DNA of 27,704 nt. It comes from a virus. The translations under genes were made by a program, and so were the position numbers. This document shows, one piece after another, positions 12,073 through 21,514 of this stretch; positions within the stretch are counted from its first letter, which is position 1; the number at the start of each line of letters is the position of its first letter. The stretch is from positions 1 through 27,704 of the IMG/VR virus record IMGVR_UViG_3300032050_000655; one strand, written 5' to 3'. Below the pieces are notes generated by a model that saw only the letters and a program-made list of their open reading frames with translations, had not been told where the DNA came from and made no database searches.

Positions 12073-12972
12073 ATGGCATTAGTAACATATTTAATAGGTC
12101 CTTGTGGTGGCGGAGCATCAATACTCGTTGATTTTGATAGTGCATCATTACCTGCAGTTAATGGTAATTACTATTTAACATTCACAGGAGCATCCACACC
12201 AGGATGTTATGATATAATAGATAACGCAGAGCCAGCAACAGGTATTGATAAAGTTTTAACACAATCTGTTGATTATAATGATTGTGCAACTTGTTTATCG
12301 GCAAATCCTACACCAACGCCAACTCCAACACAGACCGTAACACCAACTCCTACAAGAACACCTGTAACACCAACTCCTACACCAACAAGTACGGTAACAC
12401 CAACAGTAACGAGAACACCAACTGTTACTCCAACATCAACTATAACACCAACAGTAACAAGAACACCAACTGTTACTCCAACTAGAACTGTTACTCCAAC
12501 TGTCACTCCAACTAGAACGTTAACACCAACACCAAGTATTACTCCAAGTATTACTCCAACGTTAACACCAACTAGAACGTTAACACCAACACCAAGTATT
12601 ACCCCAAGTATTACCCCAAGTATTACTATATCACCAAGTGCTACACCAACAGTAACACCAACATTAACAAGAACACCAACTGTTACTCCAACACCAAGTA
12701 TTACCCCAACAAGAACTGTAACCCCTACGGTTACATCAACAATAACACCAACACCAAGTATAACACCAACAATCACACCTAGTGGTTTTGCGTTAACAGG
12801 TGGAACAACAAATACACAAAGTGGAACTATAGTATATGAAGATTGTATTACATGTTCAGGTAACACATATACACAAGCATTACCACACGCAATATATTCA
12901 AACGCACAAGGAAGGTCTGTAGTTCAAGTAGACTCAGTTGCCCTTGGTGGATTTAATGGACTAAACTCTTAA
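12073..12972 (+). CDS. Thr-Pro repeat protein, probable virion surface or fibre component
   Basis: The 299-residue protein has three parts. A Cys-containing N-terminal domain (1-78, [13 protein letters not shown] through VDYNDCATC) is followed by about 160 residues of TPT, TPS and TxTP repeats, with Arg and Ile/Val substitutions. A C-terminal domain starts [14 protein letters not shown] and contains [23 protein letters not shown]. The Thr-Pro tract should form an extended stalk. Paired cysteines (CATC and CITC) flank it. The TTG start at 12049 is rejected because it precedes the TATTTAT element. A second protein of this kind starts at 26914. Display on head or tail is inferred from its position beside the structural genes. 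The repeats could vary in length by slippage. Confidence 0.75.
   Translation: MALVTYLIGPCGGGASILVDFDSASLPAVNGNYYLTFTGASTPGCYDIIDNAEPATGIDKVLTQSVDYNDCATCLSANPTPTPTPTQTVTPTPTRTPVTPTPTPTSTVTPTVTRTPTVTPTSTITPTVTRTPTVTPTRTVTPTVTPTRTLTPTPSITPSITPTLTPTRTLTPTPSITPSITPSITISPSATPTVTPTLTRTPTVTPTPSITPTRTVTPTVTSTITPTPSITPTITPSGFALTGGTTNTQSGTIVYEDCITCSGNTYTQALPHAIYSNAQGRSVVQVDSVALGGFNGLNS
12301..12785 (+). repeat. Thr-Pro coding low-complexity repeat tract
   Basis: Near-continuous six- and nine-base units (ACACCA, ACTCCA, ACAGTA and similar) encode Thr-Pro. A 60-base unit starting at 12511 (ACTAGAACGTTAACACCAAC) repeats in tandem from 12571 for about 50 bases with few changes, which points to recent duplication. 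Confidence 0.85.
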
Positions 12973-12995
12973 ACTAAAAAACAAAAAATATAAAA

Positions 12996-14480
12996 ATGGC
13001 TGACTTAAAACCTATCGGAAGCGAAAAATTACAAGGAGATGAAAAAATCAAAAGAATCCTTGAAATCGCTAGATATCAAGAAAATATTCCTTCAAGAATC
13101 AATGAAACTTCAAGAGTGGAATTTGCTAAACAATTAGCTGATGGTACTAACTATGAAATCGTAAAAGAAAAACAAGGTTATATCATTAAGAAAATGGTTA
13201 ATGAATCTTTGGAATACATTGAGCCTATGAAAAATAGAAAATACTATGGTTCATATTCTCAAGCATTAAAAAGATTAAACTTAATGGCTGGTGAAGTTAA
13301 TAGACTTACTGAAAATGAAGAAGAGGTGTCTATGTATAACATCGGTGAACAAAAAAAGTTTACATTAAAAACTCCTAAAGCCCCGGCTCCGGCACCTGCT
13401 CCTGAACCAGTTGCAGAACTTCCACCGCCAGCTCCAGCACCTGAAGAAGGTTCTATGGATGCTCCTTTGGATGACGCAGGACTTGACGCACCTGAAGGTG
13501 GTGAAGAAATGGATATGGACATGGAATTAGATACACCTGATGGTGATATGGAAATGGACATGGATTCTGAAACATCAGAACCTGACGAAGAAGTTACATT
13601 TAGAGTTGTTCAAAAACTTACAGGTAAGTTAGGACAAAAAATCAGATTAATGAACGATTCTATTGGTATGACATCTGAAGATATTAAGTATGTTATCAAT
13701 TCAATTTTGTCAGCATTGGATTTAACCAAACTTGATGAGGAAGACAAAGAAGATGTTATGAACAAATTTGAAGATGTTGAGGCTGATTATGAAATGGATG
13801 ACATGGGTTCTGAAGGTGGTGATTATGATATGGATGCAGATGCGGGTGATGATGAAATGGATTTAGATATGGATACCGATGTTGAAATGGATGGTGAAAT
13901 GGGAGAAGGTATGTATGGTTCATTTAAGAATGACGAATGGTACGATGAAAATGATAGACCATATACAGGTGATTTTGACTTTGATTTTGATGAAGAAGAG
14001 TTTGATGAATTTGAACCAATGATGAAAAAACATAGTAATAATGCGATGTTTCAAAAAGGACCTGAGGGTGAAAGAATGTTCAACGCATACAAAGAAAAAT
14101 TCGGTCCAATGAAAGTTAGAACTAAAAGAATGAGTAGTGAAATGTCTGAAGAAGATAAGGTACACTCAAAAATTTCTTCAATAATGGACGAAATTTTCAG
14201 TGAATCTAAAGTTGATAAAGTTTTATCTTCGTATTTTGTTGTAAATGAAAATGAACAAAAAACAAAGAGTAAAAAACTTGTTGAATCAAAAGAACAAAAA
14301 ACAAACATAATGAGTCAAGTTAAAAAATTGTCAGAAAGTTACGAACAAGAATTGGCTTCTGAATTTATCTTGAAAGAAAATAATAATTTTAAATTCGTTG
14401 GGAAAACAAACAAAAGTAATTTAGTATTTGAACACAACGGAGAACAAATTAGAGTAACACCAAAAGGTGAAGTTTTATGA
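12996..14480 (+). CDS. acidic Met/Asp-rich virion-block protein, function unknown
   Basis: The 494-residue protein has a basic, folded-looking N-terminus (1-120) and an Ala-Pro linker (about 129-150). A long acidic region with repeated MDMD motifs (about 150-320) contains a small helical island, KLTGKLGQKIRLMNDSIGM. The C-terminus is helical and mixed-charge (about 390-494), with DEIFSESKVDKVLSSYF. Several E-S and E-N points preceded by hydrophobic residues could be gp21 sites. Similar acidic Met/Asp tracts are found in the gp22-like scaffold at 23334, so a role inside the prohead is plausible. It begins the head operon after an A-rich leader with no Shine-Dalgarno and overlaps the next gene by ATGA. 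Confidence 0.75.
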   Translation: MADLKPIGSEKLQGDEKIKRILEIARYQENIPSRINETSRVEFAKQLADGTNYEIVKEKQGYIIKKMVNESLEYIEPMKNRKYYGSYSQALKRLNLMAGEVNRLTENEEEVSMYNIGEQKKFTLKTPKAPAPAPAPEPVAELPPPAPAPEEGSMDAPLDDAGLDAPEGGEEMDMDMELDTPDGDMEMDMDSETSEPDEEVTFRVVQKLTGKLGQKIRLMNDSIGMTSEDIKYVINSILSALDLTKLDEEDKEDVMNKFEDVEADYEMDDMGSEGGDYDMDADAGDDEMDLDMDTDVEMDGEMGEGMYGSFKNDEWYDENDRPYTGDFDFDFDEEEFDEFEPMMKKHSNNAMFQKGPEGERMFNAYKEKFGPMKVRTKRMSSEMSEEDKVHSKISSIMDEIFSESKVDKVLSSYFVVNENEQKTKSKKLVESKEQKTNIMSQVKKLSESYEQELASEFILKENNNFKFVGKTNKSNLVFEHNGEQIRVTPKGEVL

Positions 14481-14875
14481 GTCATTTAATCTATATTAAT
14501 GGACTTGGTCCAAATTATAGAGGAGATAACATGTATGAGTTTATCTTTAGTGATGAATTAGACGTTTGGGGTGAGAATTGGGATTCAAGACCAGCACATG
14601 GTTACCCACAACCACCTGAATTAAAATATATAAATAAAGTTGGACTACTGAAAAATACGGTGGTCCAACTTGAACTTATACAGGACTCTGATTTTATGGG
14701 AGTCACAGACGCAATGGAAGATGTAATTGCGTTAGCCTGGGAGAAAGATGAAAGTTGTGAAAATGAGACTCGTCTTGTTTTTCGTTTCGGAGATTCAGAA
14801 CAGAAAGTAAAAGATAAATTGTACGAAAGAGACATCATTTTAGAAATTGAAAAAGACGTTGTATATGAAAAATAA
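14477..14875 (+). CDS. conserved-looking 132-residue phage protein
   Basis: Starts inside the stop of the preceding gene (ATGA). The protein begins MSHLIYINGLGPNYRG, then DNMYEFIFSDELDVWGENWD and a Pro-rich YPQPPELKYINKVG. It ends in a strand/helix segment with LVFRFGDSEQKVKDKLYER. I recall this arrangement from T4-related phage genomes, where it is annotated as hypothetical and lies among head genes. It is soluble, without a signal peptide. Translational coupling on both sides (the next ATG is 14865, inside this gene) argues that it is made in step with the neighbouring head proteins. Confidence 0.75.
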   Translation: MSHLIYINGLGPNYRGDNMYEFIFSDELDVWGENWDSRPAHGYPQPPELKYINKVGLLKNTVVQLELIQDSDFMGVTDAMEDVIALAWEKDESCENETRLVFRFGDSEQKVKDKLYERDIILEIEKDVVYEK

Positions 14876-15863
14876 TAAAATTAAACAACTAATGGAACGT
14901 GGACTGAGCCATAAATTGTTATCAACAATGAATGAAGGTCAAATTAATCAACTACATAAAATGATGGTTGGTGAACAAGTAAAGGCAACAACTATGGTCA
15001 GTAGTAAAAACCCAAATGCATCGCAAATCGCAAAAGATTTAAATGATAAAGGGATTAATGTGACTATGACAGAAATGGGTGAAGATGCCGATTTAGACGA
15101 TTCCGCTGAAAAAGAAAGTGGTTTTGACCCTTACGCTGGCAATAGTGTAGGAAATGATGATGGTCCATCTAGTGATGATGGATTTGGTGGTGGAAATGAT
15201 GGTATGGGTATGATGGAAGAAAAAAACAGTTCAAAAGCTTTCGCTATTTGTCATTCACAAGTTGGTCCAAAAAAATCAAGAAAGTGGGAAAGATGTGTAA
15301 GAGAAATTAAAAAACAATTAAAAGAAGGAAAAAATCCTTATTTACCTATAATGGAAGCCGCTTTGGCTAAAATGGTTGAAAAACATATTTCACCAAAAAT
15401 GACTAAAAGTGAATTAATAAACACTTTAAGTGAACAAGGTATTATTACTCGTCCATTTAAAAATAGTATGATTGGTTTTGTTGATGAAACAAAAATGGAC
15501 AAATCAAATAAAAATACATATGTTTCTAAAAAAGAAACTATGGAGCAAGGTACAAAAACAGCACCGACAAGAGTAAAACCTGGTACTAAAGAAAAAGAAA
15601 AACCTGGTAAAATGGACCCTTTTAAAAATCCAAAACACCAACCAAAACCAAAAGCAGAAAAAATTGATGAGCAAGGTACTAAAACAGCACCTCCAGTAGT
15701 TAAACCAGGTACTAAAGAAAAACCTAAAACTTCTGACCCGTTCAAAAATCCAAAGCACCAACCAAAACCAAAAGCATCTACAGAAGCTCCAAAAATGGGT
15801 ACTGTTAAGATTCCTGATTATTTAGAATTTGACCAATTAAAAATTGATTTTAAAAACCAATAA
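14865..15863 (+). CDS. virion-block protein with Pro/Lys repeats, function unknown
   Basis: From ATG 14865 (11-base overlap with the previous gene) the protein has 332 residues. The TTG start at 14847 is not needed. The N-terminus is a charged helix ending STMNE-GQ, compatible with gp21 cleavage. An acidic Gly/Asp linker (about 72-118) is followed by a motif I associate with phage proteins, FAICHSQVGPKKSRKWERCV, and a helical domain. The C-terminal third carries two imperfect copies of about 40 residues, each starting EQGTKTAP and containing DPFKNPKHQPKPKA. These are basic and disordered and might contact DNA or scaffold. The function is unknown. Confidence 0.7.
   Translation: MKNNKIKQLMERGLSHKLLSTMNEGQINQLHKMMVGEQVKATTMVSSKNPNASQIAKDLNDKGINVTMTEMGEDADLDDSAEKESGFDPYAGNSVGNDDGPSSDDGFGGGNDGMGMMEEKNSSKAFAICHSQVGPKKSRKWERCVREIKKQLKEGKNPYLPIMEAALAKMVEKHISPKMTKSELINTLSEQGIITRPFKNSMIGFVDETKMDKSNKNTYVSKKETMEQGTKTAPTRVKPGTKEKEKPGKMDPFKNPKHQPKPKAEKIDEQGTKTAPPVVKPGTKEKPKTSDPFKNPKHQPKPKASTEAPKMGTVKIPDYLEFDQLKIDFKNQ
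15543..15779 (+). repeat. two-copy in-frame repeat in the 14865 gene
   Basis: Copy one 15543-15668, copy two 15669-15779, both beginning GAGCAAGGTAC and both encoding EQGTKTAP and DPFKNPKHQPKPKA. The second copy lacks a few codons, and synonymous differences suggest the duplication is not very recent. Confidence 0.8.
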
Positions 15864-17158
15864 TGAAAAAGAAAATAATTGTTAGAGAGGCTCCAATTGA
15901 TTATGGAGATACCCCTGAAAGAATGTCACCTGATATTGAAAGAACAATTCTTTCAAGAGGAACTCCGTTATCTGCGAATCCTGCATTTCCAAATATAGAA
16001 CAAGGTAATATACCTGAAACGTTTGAAGAGTTAGTAGCGTCTAAAAGATTTAAAGATGTTGTTGCTAAAGTTAGACGTTATGTTCCAAATGCAGGTGCTG
16101 ATATTTCAAGAGGAAATCCTTTACAACAATTACAAAGAACTATGATGAGTATGGCCATGCAATTGTTACAAAAACAAATGGCTCATAAAGAATATCTTGA
16201 AAATTTGGCAATTGATTTGGTTAGAAAAGAAATGGGTGTAAGACCTGACCAAATTAATTATGTTGCAGAACTTGTAATGCCAGGACAAATTGATATGACT
16301 GGTTTTCAAAAACAAGGTGAAGAACCTGAAGACGAGGAAGTTGAACAGAATTTCCAAGAAAAAGAAGAAGACCTTGAAGATTTTATTTCAGCATTTGAAA
16401 GATTTGATATTGAAAAGGCGAAAAGAAGATTTATTAATGCATTAATTCAAGGTTCGTCTAAAAAAGGACATTACATGTTTGAATTAGTTAGAGATGAATT
16501 AGATAGAGTTGACCCCGACTTATTGAATTTGTACGGTGTTGTTATGTCTGTAAATGATTTATTGTATTGGGTATTACCTGATGAGATGATGGACATGATG
16601 ATGAGTCAAGGTGGTGTTGGTGGTAAGGAAGAGGTTGATATTCAAACTGACCCCCCAACAGTTAAAGCGACGGGTGTATTTTTCCCTATATTAATTCACG
16701 AATTAATTAAAGGTACTATGGAAATCTTGGGAACACAAGGTCTTCCTGATGACCCAAAACAAGCCGAAATGGTCATGGCATCAACTGACAGCTTATCAAG
16801 TGAAATTTGGGATTTAAGAATCGGTCCAATATTATGGGAAAAATTCTTGGCAGCATATCCTGAACAGTTATTTGATGAAGATAAAAAATTCATACAAAAC
16901 TACCTTTTTGCAAGATTTTCAGCATTATCTGCTGATGAATTTTTCAAATTAGCGAAAATGATTTTAAGGGGTGATGCAAAAGCAACATCAATCTTAGACA
17001 GAATGGTTAAGGAAATTGTGGAACATTTGAATGAGGAACATAGTGATGATGACGAAGACTATGATACTGATGAAGATGGTGACACTATGGGTCCTGACGA
17101 TGATGATTTGAGTGATTTAGATGATTTCTTAGGTAGTTTAGGTATTGACAGGTCCTAA
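15863..17158 (+). CDS. structural-region protein before TerL, function unknown
   Basis: The 431-residue protein is mainly helical. A proline-containing N-terminus (MKKKIIVREAPIDYGDTPER) leads to a helical region (about 50-115). An acidic stretch (about 150-175) is followed by a long helical core with HYMFELVRDELDRVDPDLLN and IGPILWEKFLAAYPEQLFDED. The tail is almost entirely Asp/Glu before LDDFLGSLGIDRS. Its ATG shares one base with the stop of the preceding gene. It lies where T4 carries the small terminase (gp16), but it is much larger than gp16 and shows no obvious resemblance, so that identity is not claimed. A virion assembly role is likely from context. Confidence 0.75.
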   Translation: MKKKIIVREAPIDYGDTPERMSPDIERTILSRGTPLSANPAFPNIEQGNIPETFEELVASKRFKDVVAKVRRYVPNAGADISRGNPLQQLQRTMMSMAMQLLQKQMAHKEYLENLAIDLVRKEMGVRPDQINYVAELVMPGQIDMTGFQKQGEEPEDEEVEQNFQEKEEDLEDFISAFERFDIEKAKRRFINALIQGSSKKGHYMFELVRDELDRVDPDLLNLYGVVMSVNDLLYWVLPDEMMDMMMSQGGVGGKEEVDIQTDPPTVKATGVFFPILIHELIKGTMEILGTQGLPDDPKQAEMVMASTDSLSSEIWDLRIGPILWEKFLAAYPEQLFDEDKKFIQNYLFARFSALSADEFFKLAKMILRGDAKATSILDRMVKEIVEHLNEEHSDDDEDYDTDEDGDTMGPDDDDLSDLDDFLGSLGIDRS

Positions 17159-17172
17159 CACTAACCTTTTAT

Positions 17173-18942
17173 ATGGGTTTAACCAGAGAACAATTACTAT
17201 TAGAATATTCAAGGTGTATTAAAAACACACCATACGCTCTTAAGACGTATCTTCAGACTTATGATAACACTCAGTCAAGATACGTCCCATTAGAGTTATT
17301 TCCTGACCAAGTTAATTTGGTTGAGGATTATGAAAACTTCAACGAAAACATTGCATTAAAATACCGTCAGGCAGGTGTGTCTACGGTAACTGCCGCTTGG
17401 GCAAGTAAAAGACTTGTATTTGCATCAAAACAAAGACCTGAAAAGGTTTTGATTATTGCAAACAAATTGGATACTGCCGTGGAAATGGCAAACAAAATCC
17501 GTGGATTCACAGAACAATGGCCTTCGTGGGTTGGTGTAAGTTTTTCACCTGATAAAAACGCCGCAAGACACTTTAAATTATCTAATGGTTGTGAAGTCAA
17601 AGCGGTTGCAACATCTAAAGATGCACTTCGTGGTTATACCCCAACTATGTTGATATTTGACGAAGCTGCGTATATTGAAGCAGATGGTGATTTCTGGGCG
17701 GCTTGTATGGCTTCGTTGTCTACGGGTGGTAAAGTTGTTGTTGTATCAACACCAAACGGATACGACCCAATTTACTATGAAATTTACGAACAAGCCAATC
17801 GTGGAATGAATGATTTCAAGATTACCGAAATGTTTTGGTATCGTGACCCTCGTTATACTAAAGATTTGTATTTGGTTAAGACAGATGAGATTATTCATTT
17901 TTTATTAAACCGTGAAGAATATACTTCAGATAGGATTATTGATTTTTCAGGTCGTGACCCTTACGAAAGAAACTATGATGAGTTAAAGGCTTATTTTGAA
18001 TTGGGATACAAACCATGTTCATCTTGGTTTGAGGCGATGGTAAAGAAACTTAAATACGATAAACGTAAAGTTTCTCAGGAATTAGAATGTAATTTCTTGG
18101 GTTCGGGTGATAACGTATTTGATGCTAATTTAATTAAAAATATTACAGATAATATGATTAAAGAACCCATGAATAAAATGATGGGTGGTGGACTTTGGAT
18201 TTGGAAAGAACCTGAACTTAATCATAGATATATTATGGGTGTTGACGTATCTCGTGGAGACTCAGAAGATTACTCAACATTCCAAATTTATGATTTTGAT
18301 GAAAGGGAACAAGTTGCCGAATATGTTGGAAAACTTCCTCCTGATGTATTGGCGGAAATTGCTTACAAATGGGGTAATATGTACAACTGTTTTATAGTAA
18401 TTGATATCACGGGTGGTATGGGGGTTGCAACCGCAAGAAAACTCCAAGAATTAGGATATAAAGATTTATATGTTGATGGTGTTGATTTTGGTAACAGATG
18501 GAAATTTGACCCAAAGGCTGCTGATAAAATACCTGGTATTAACTTTAACAACAAAAGGGTTCAAATTATTGCCGCTCTTGAAGAAAGTTTAAGACACGGA
18601 TTAAAAGTTCATTCATCAAGATTGTTGAATGAAATGAATACGTTTGTTTATATTAATGGAAGACCTGACCACATGAAAGGACAACATGATGATTTAATCA
18701 TGTCTTTGGCTATGGCTGTATATGTGTCAGATTCATCATTTTCACAACTTACTAAGGTTACAGAACAAGCAAAAACTATGTTGGAGTCTTGGCAGGTTAC
18801 TTCTTATGACCCACCAAAAGAACAATACTTTAATCCTGCAATGCCAAATACAAATCATAAGTCAAACATTGCATATCAGAATCAACCAACACAAAAGGAT
18901 TATCAAGACTATTTATGGTTATTCGGCGGAATGAAGCGTTGA
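17173..18942 (+). CDS. terL: terminase large subunit (T4 gp17-like)
   Basis: This 589-residue packaging motor has an ATPase followed by a nuclease. Walker A is the deviant YRQAGVST (64-71), in which valine stands where T4 gp17 has lysine; R65 at the start of the loop may substitute, as in some terminases. Walker B is MLIFDEAAY (D163, E164), and the coupling motif is STPNG (192-196). The RNase H-like nuclease has D358 in GVDVSRG, D411 in VIDITGG and D506/D507 in GQHDDL. It translocates DNA into the prohead through the portal encoded next door and cuts the concatemer. Length matches the family (gp17 is 610). The start is 14 bases after the previous stop. Confidence 0.96.
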   Translation: MGLTREQLLLEYSRCIKNTPYALKTYLQTYDNTQSRYVPLELFPDQVNLVEDYENFNENIALKYRQAGVSTVTAAWASKRLVFASKQRPEKVLIIANKLDTAVEMANKIRGFTEQWPSWVGVSFSPDKNAARHFKLSNGCEVKAVATSKDALRGYTPTMLIFDEAAYIEADGDFWAACMASLSTGGKVVVVSTPNGYDPIYYEIYEQANRGMNDFKITEMFWYRDPRYTKDLYLVKTDEIIHFLLNREEYTSDRIIDFSGRDPYERNYDELKAYFELGYKPCSSWFEAMVKKLKYDKRKVSQELECNFLGSGDNVFDANLIKNITDNMIKEPMNKMMGGGLWIWKEPELNHRYIMGVDVSRGDSEDYSTFQIYDFDEREQVAEYVGKLPPDVLAEIAYKWGNMYNCFIVIDITGGMGVATARKLQELGYKDLYVDGVDFGNRWKFDPKAADKIPGINFNNKRVQIIAALEESLRHGLKVHSSRLLNEMNTFVYINGRPDHMKGQHDDLIMSLAMAVYVSDSSFSQLTKVTEQAKTMLESWQVTSYDPPKEQYFNPAMPNTNHKSNIAYQNQPTQKDYQDYLWLFGGMKR

Positions 18943-18972
18943 TATATATTAGTATTGATTTAAATTTTAACT

Positions 18973-20796
18973 ATGGAAGAAAAGAACCTGACGATATGGC
19001 AAAGATTGTCCCAACAACTTGGACCAAATTCCCTTTTGGGTCAAGATATTCCCACTTATAAGTTTGATAAGAAAGAATTATTAAGAACTACGGATAAAGC
19101 CGAATACGAAAAAGAAAAATTACAAGCTCGTCAAACTTATTATATTTCAAGTCAATGGGCTAAAATTGAAAATAATTTATATTCTCAAGCAATTTATTAT
19201 CAACCAACAAGATTGGCATCATACTACGATTATGAGTCAATGGAGTATACTCCTGAAATTTCTGCGGCTTTGGATACATATGCCGAAGAATCTACAACGG
19301 TTGATGAAAATGGATACATGTTACAAATATACTCTGATTCACCAAGAATTAAGGCTGTATTAGGAGATTTATTTAATAACGCATTGGATATTAATACAAA
19401 CTTACCAATGTGGACACGTAACACCGCAAAATATGGTGATAACTTTGTTTTCTTAAAGTTGGACCCTGAAAAAGGTATAGTTGGTTGTTTACAACTACCA
19501 AACATTGAAATTGAACGTATTGAAGTTGGTATGAAAGGTAGAGCAACATCTGGTATGGGTGGTGCGGTAGCTTCTAATAGTGATGCTAAAAGTTTAACAT
19601 TTACTTGGAAGAACAAAAATTTGGAATTTAACACATGGGAAATGGCTCACTTTAGATTATTGGGTGATGACAGAAAACTTCCTTATGGTACCGCAATGTT
19701 AGAAAAAGCAAGACGTATTTGGAAACAATTAATTCTTGCTGAAGATGCGATGTTGGTTTATAGAACATCAAGAGCACCTGAAAGACGTGTATTTAAAGTG
19801 TTTGTTGGTAACATGGATGATGCTGATATTCAACCATACGTACAAAGATTTGCACAACAATTTAAGAAAGACCAAATCACTGACCCACAAACAGGAAACG
19901 TAGATATGAGGTTTAACCAAATGGCTGTTGACCAAGATTTCTTTATACCTGTAAGAGACCCGGCAGCTCCAAACCCAATTGAAACTTTACCAGGGGCTAC
20001 AAACTTATCAGAAATTGCCGATATTGAATACATCCAAAAGAAACTTTTAACAGCATTAAGAATACCAAAAGCGTTCTTAGGTTTTGAAGAAGTTGTTGGT
20101 GATGGTAGAAACTTATCATTACAGGATATTCGTTTTGCTCGTACAATCAATAGAATTCAAAAATCTATGGTTGCCGAACTTAACAAAATTGCAATCATTC
20201 ACCTATTCTTATTAGGATTTGAAGATGAATTAAATTCATTCCAATTAAGTTTGACTAACCCATCTAAACAAGCGGACTTGTTAACAATAGATGTTTGGAA
20301 AGAAAAAATGTTGTTATACAAAGACGCTGTTGCACCTATTGAAGGTATTGCTCCAACATCTCAAACTTGGGCTAAGAAACATATTCTTGGATTCTCTGAT
20401 GAGGATATTAAACTTGACTTACAACAACAAAGAGTTGAGAAAGCAGTTGCTACTGAAATTGCTAATACACCTAACGTAATAACAAGAACAGGATTGTTTG
20501 ACAATGTTGACAAGTTGTATGGTAATAATGGAGCACCAACAGGAACCACAGAAACACCACCTGCAGAAGGAGGTGATATGGGTGGATTTGGTGCTGACTT
20601 AGGTGGAGAACCACCAGCAGGAGGTGAAGTACCACCGGCAGGAGGTGAAACTGCGGTTACACCCGAATCAGTTAAAAAGAATATGAACATCATTTTAGAG
20701 CGTGATAATTTGTATGGTGTTGATGAGGTTGATTTAGAACGAGGAAAACGTTCATTAGGACTTATTGAAGAACAATTAGGAAAACTATTAGATTGA
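18973..20796 (+). CDS. portal protein (T4 gp20-like)
   Basis: The 607-residue protein matches T4 gp20 in its most conserved part: SRAPERRVFKVFVGN (about 267-281), DFFIPVRD (about 317-324), then ETLPGATNLSEIADIEYIQK and GRNLSLQDIRFARTINRIQ. The dodecameric portal nucleates head assembly, is the DNA channel and docks TerL. The C-terminus has an extra Gly/Pro-rich tract (about 535-570, PPAGGE repeats) before a final helix, absent from T4. It follows TerL directly; T4 has gp18 and gp19 between the two. TATTTAT occurs at 18910-18916 inside the end of terL, 56 bases upstream. Confidence 0.95.
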   Translation: MEEKNLTIWQRLSQQLGPNSLLGQDIPTYKFDKKELLRTTDKAEYEKEKLQARQTYYISSQWAKIENNLYSQAIYYQPTRLASYYDYESMEYTPEISAALDTYAEESTTVDENGYMLQIYSDSPRIKAVLGDLFNNALDINTNLPMWTRNTAKYGDNFVFLKLDPEKGIVGCLQLPNIEIERIEVGMKGRATSGMGGAVASNSDAKSLTFTWKNKNLEFNTWEMAHFRLLGDDRKLPYGTAMLEKARRIWKQLILAEDAMLVYRTSRAPERRVFKVFVGNMDDADIQPYVQRFAQQFKKDQITDPQTGNVDMRFNQMAVDQDFFIPVRDPAAPNPIETLPGATNLSEIADIEYIQKKLLTALRIPKAFLGFEEVVGDGRNLSLQDIRFARTINRIQKSMVAELNKIAIIHLFLLGFEDELNSFQLSLTNPSKQADLLTIDVWKEKMLLYKDAVAPIEGIAPTSQTWAKKHILGFSDEDIKLDLQQQRVEKAVATEIANTPNVITRTGLFDNVDKLYGNNGAPTGTTETPPAEGGDMGGFGADLGGEPPAGGEVPPAGGETAVTPESVKKNMNIILERDNLYGVDEVDLERGKRSLGLIEEQLGKLLD

Positions 20797-20798
20797 TA

Positions 20799-20805
20799 TA
20801 TTTAT
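20799..20805 (+). promoter_or_regulatory. TATTTAT motif, 4 bases before ATG 20810
   Basis: TATTTAT, TAAT, ATG in the short gap after the portal gene. Confidence 0.45.
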
Positions 20806-20809
20806 TAAT

Positions 20810-21514
20810 ATGAAATTTGGACAATTACTTAGCAAGATAGAAGGATTAATGATTAATTCTTATGTGAATGAAACAACAAAAATAGAGTTAAAAAACTTTA
20901 AAAGTTTGGTGTTGGAGAATAAAAATGCCAGTACAATGTTTTACATCTACACTGAATTGTCCAAGAAAAAAGGTTATGATAAGACATTATCTGAAGCTTA
21001 CATCAACGAATCTTTAAGACAAGTTGAAAAAATTATTCCAAAATTAAAAACTCAAAAAATTGAATATTGGGTTAAAGATGTTGTAAGTGAAAACAACTAT
21101 AAAGATATTGATAATTTGATTTACAATACTCCTGATAAGATTATGGAGAATATTGAAAGCAGAAAAAATTTGATAAAAACTTTAAGTGAAAGTACTGAAG
21201 TTAAAACTACAATACAATTACCAATAGAAACTTTGATGAATATTGCCAATAGAGAAATAAGTTCTTATATTGAAAATTTAGATGAAGATTCTAAAAGAGA
21301 TTTATCTAAAGTATTAATGACTGAAGATGTGGAATTATCAAAAGAGTTTGAAGATTTAAAAGTAAAAACAATTCACTCTTTAAGTGGTATTAATGAATCT
21401 ATGGATGATATCACAACAAAAAAATTGCAGGAAACTATTAACCAAATTAAAGGTGAAGAGTTTTCTAAAATCAATTATGTAAGATTATACAATTTGTATA
21501 ATAACATTAATTAA
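20810..21514 (+). CDS. head-region protein after portal, function unknown
   Basis: The 234-residue protein is charged and almost wholly helical (MKFGQLLSKIEGLMINSYVN, then KFEDLKVKTIHS-like segments later). Two YVNE-T / YINE-S points resemble prohead protease sites. In T4 the small prohead core proteins gp67 and gp68 lie between portal and protease; this gene and the one at 21798 take those positions, which makes core components a reasonable guess without sequence proof. Its stop overlaps the stop of the minus-strand bS21 gene by three bases (tail to tail). Confidence 0.75.
   Translation: MKFGQLLSKIEGLMINSYVNETTKIELKNFKSLVLENKNASTMFYIYTELSKKKGYDKTLSEAYINESLRQVEKIIPKLKTQKIEYWVKDVVSENNYKDIDNLIYNTPDKIMENIESRKNLIKTLSESTEVKTTIQLPIETLMNIANREISSYIENLDEDSKRDLSKVLMTEDVELSKEFEDLKVKTIHSLSGINESMDDITTKKLQETINQIKGEEFSKINYVRLYNLYNNIN

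Noticed and set aside
12301-12785. CRISPR-like regular repeats
   Set aside because: Units are in-frame Thr-Pro codons of 6-9 bases without unique spacers of constant length.
12273-12866. Long antisense frame rich in Val-Gly repeats
   Set aside because: It is the complement of the Thr-Pro coding repeats; the regular composition keeps the other strand open. No start signal or domain.
12073-12972. Diversity-generating retroelement target
   Set aside because: No reverse transcriptase, template repeat or adenine-biased variable region is seen in the window.
15863-17158. Small terminase (gp16) identity for the gene before TerL
   Set aside because: Position fits, but length (431 residues) and composition do not, and no small-terminase motif is visible.
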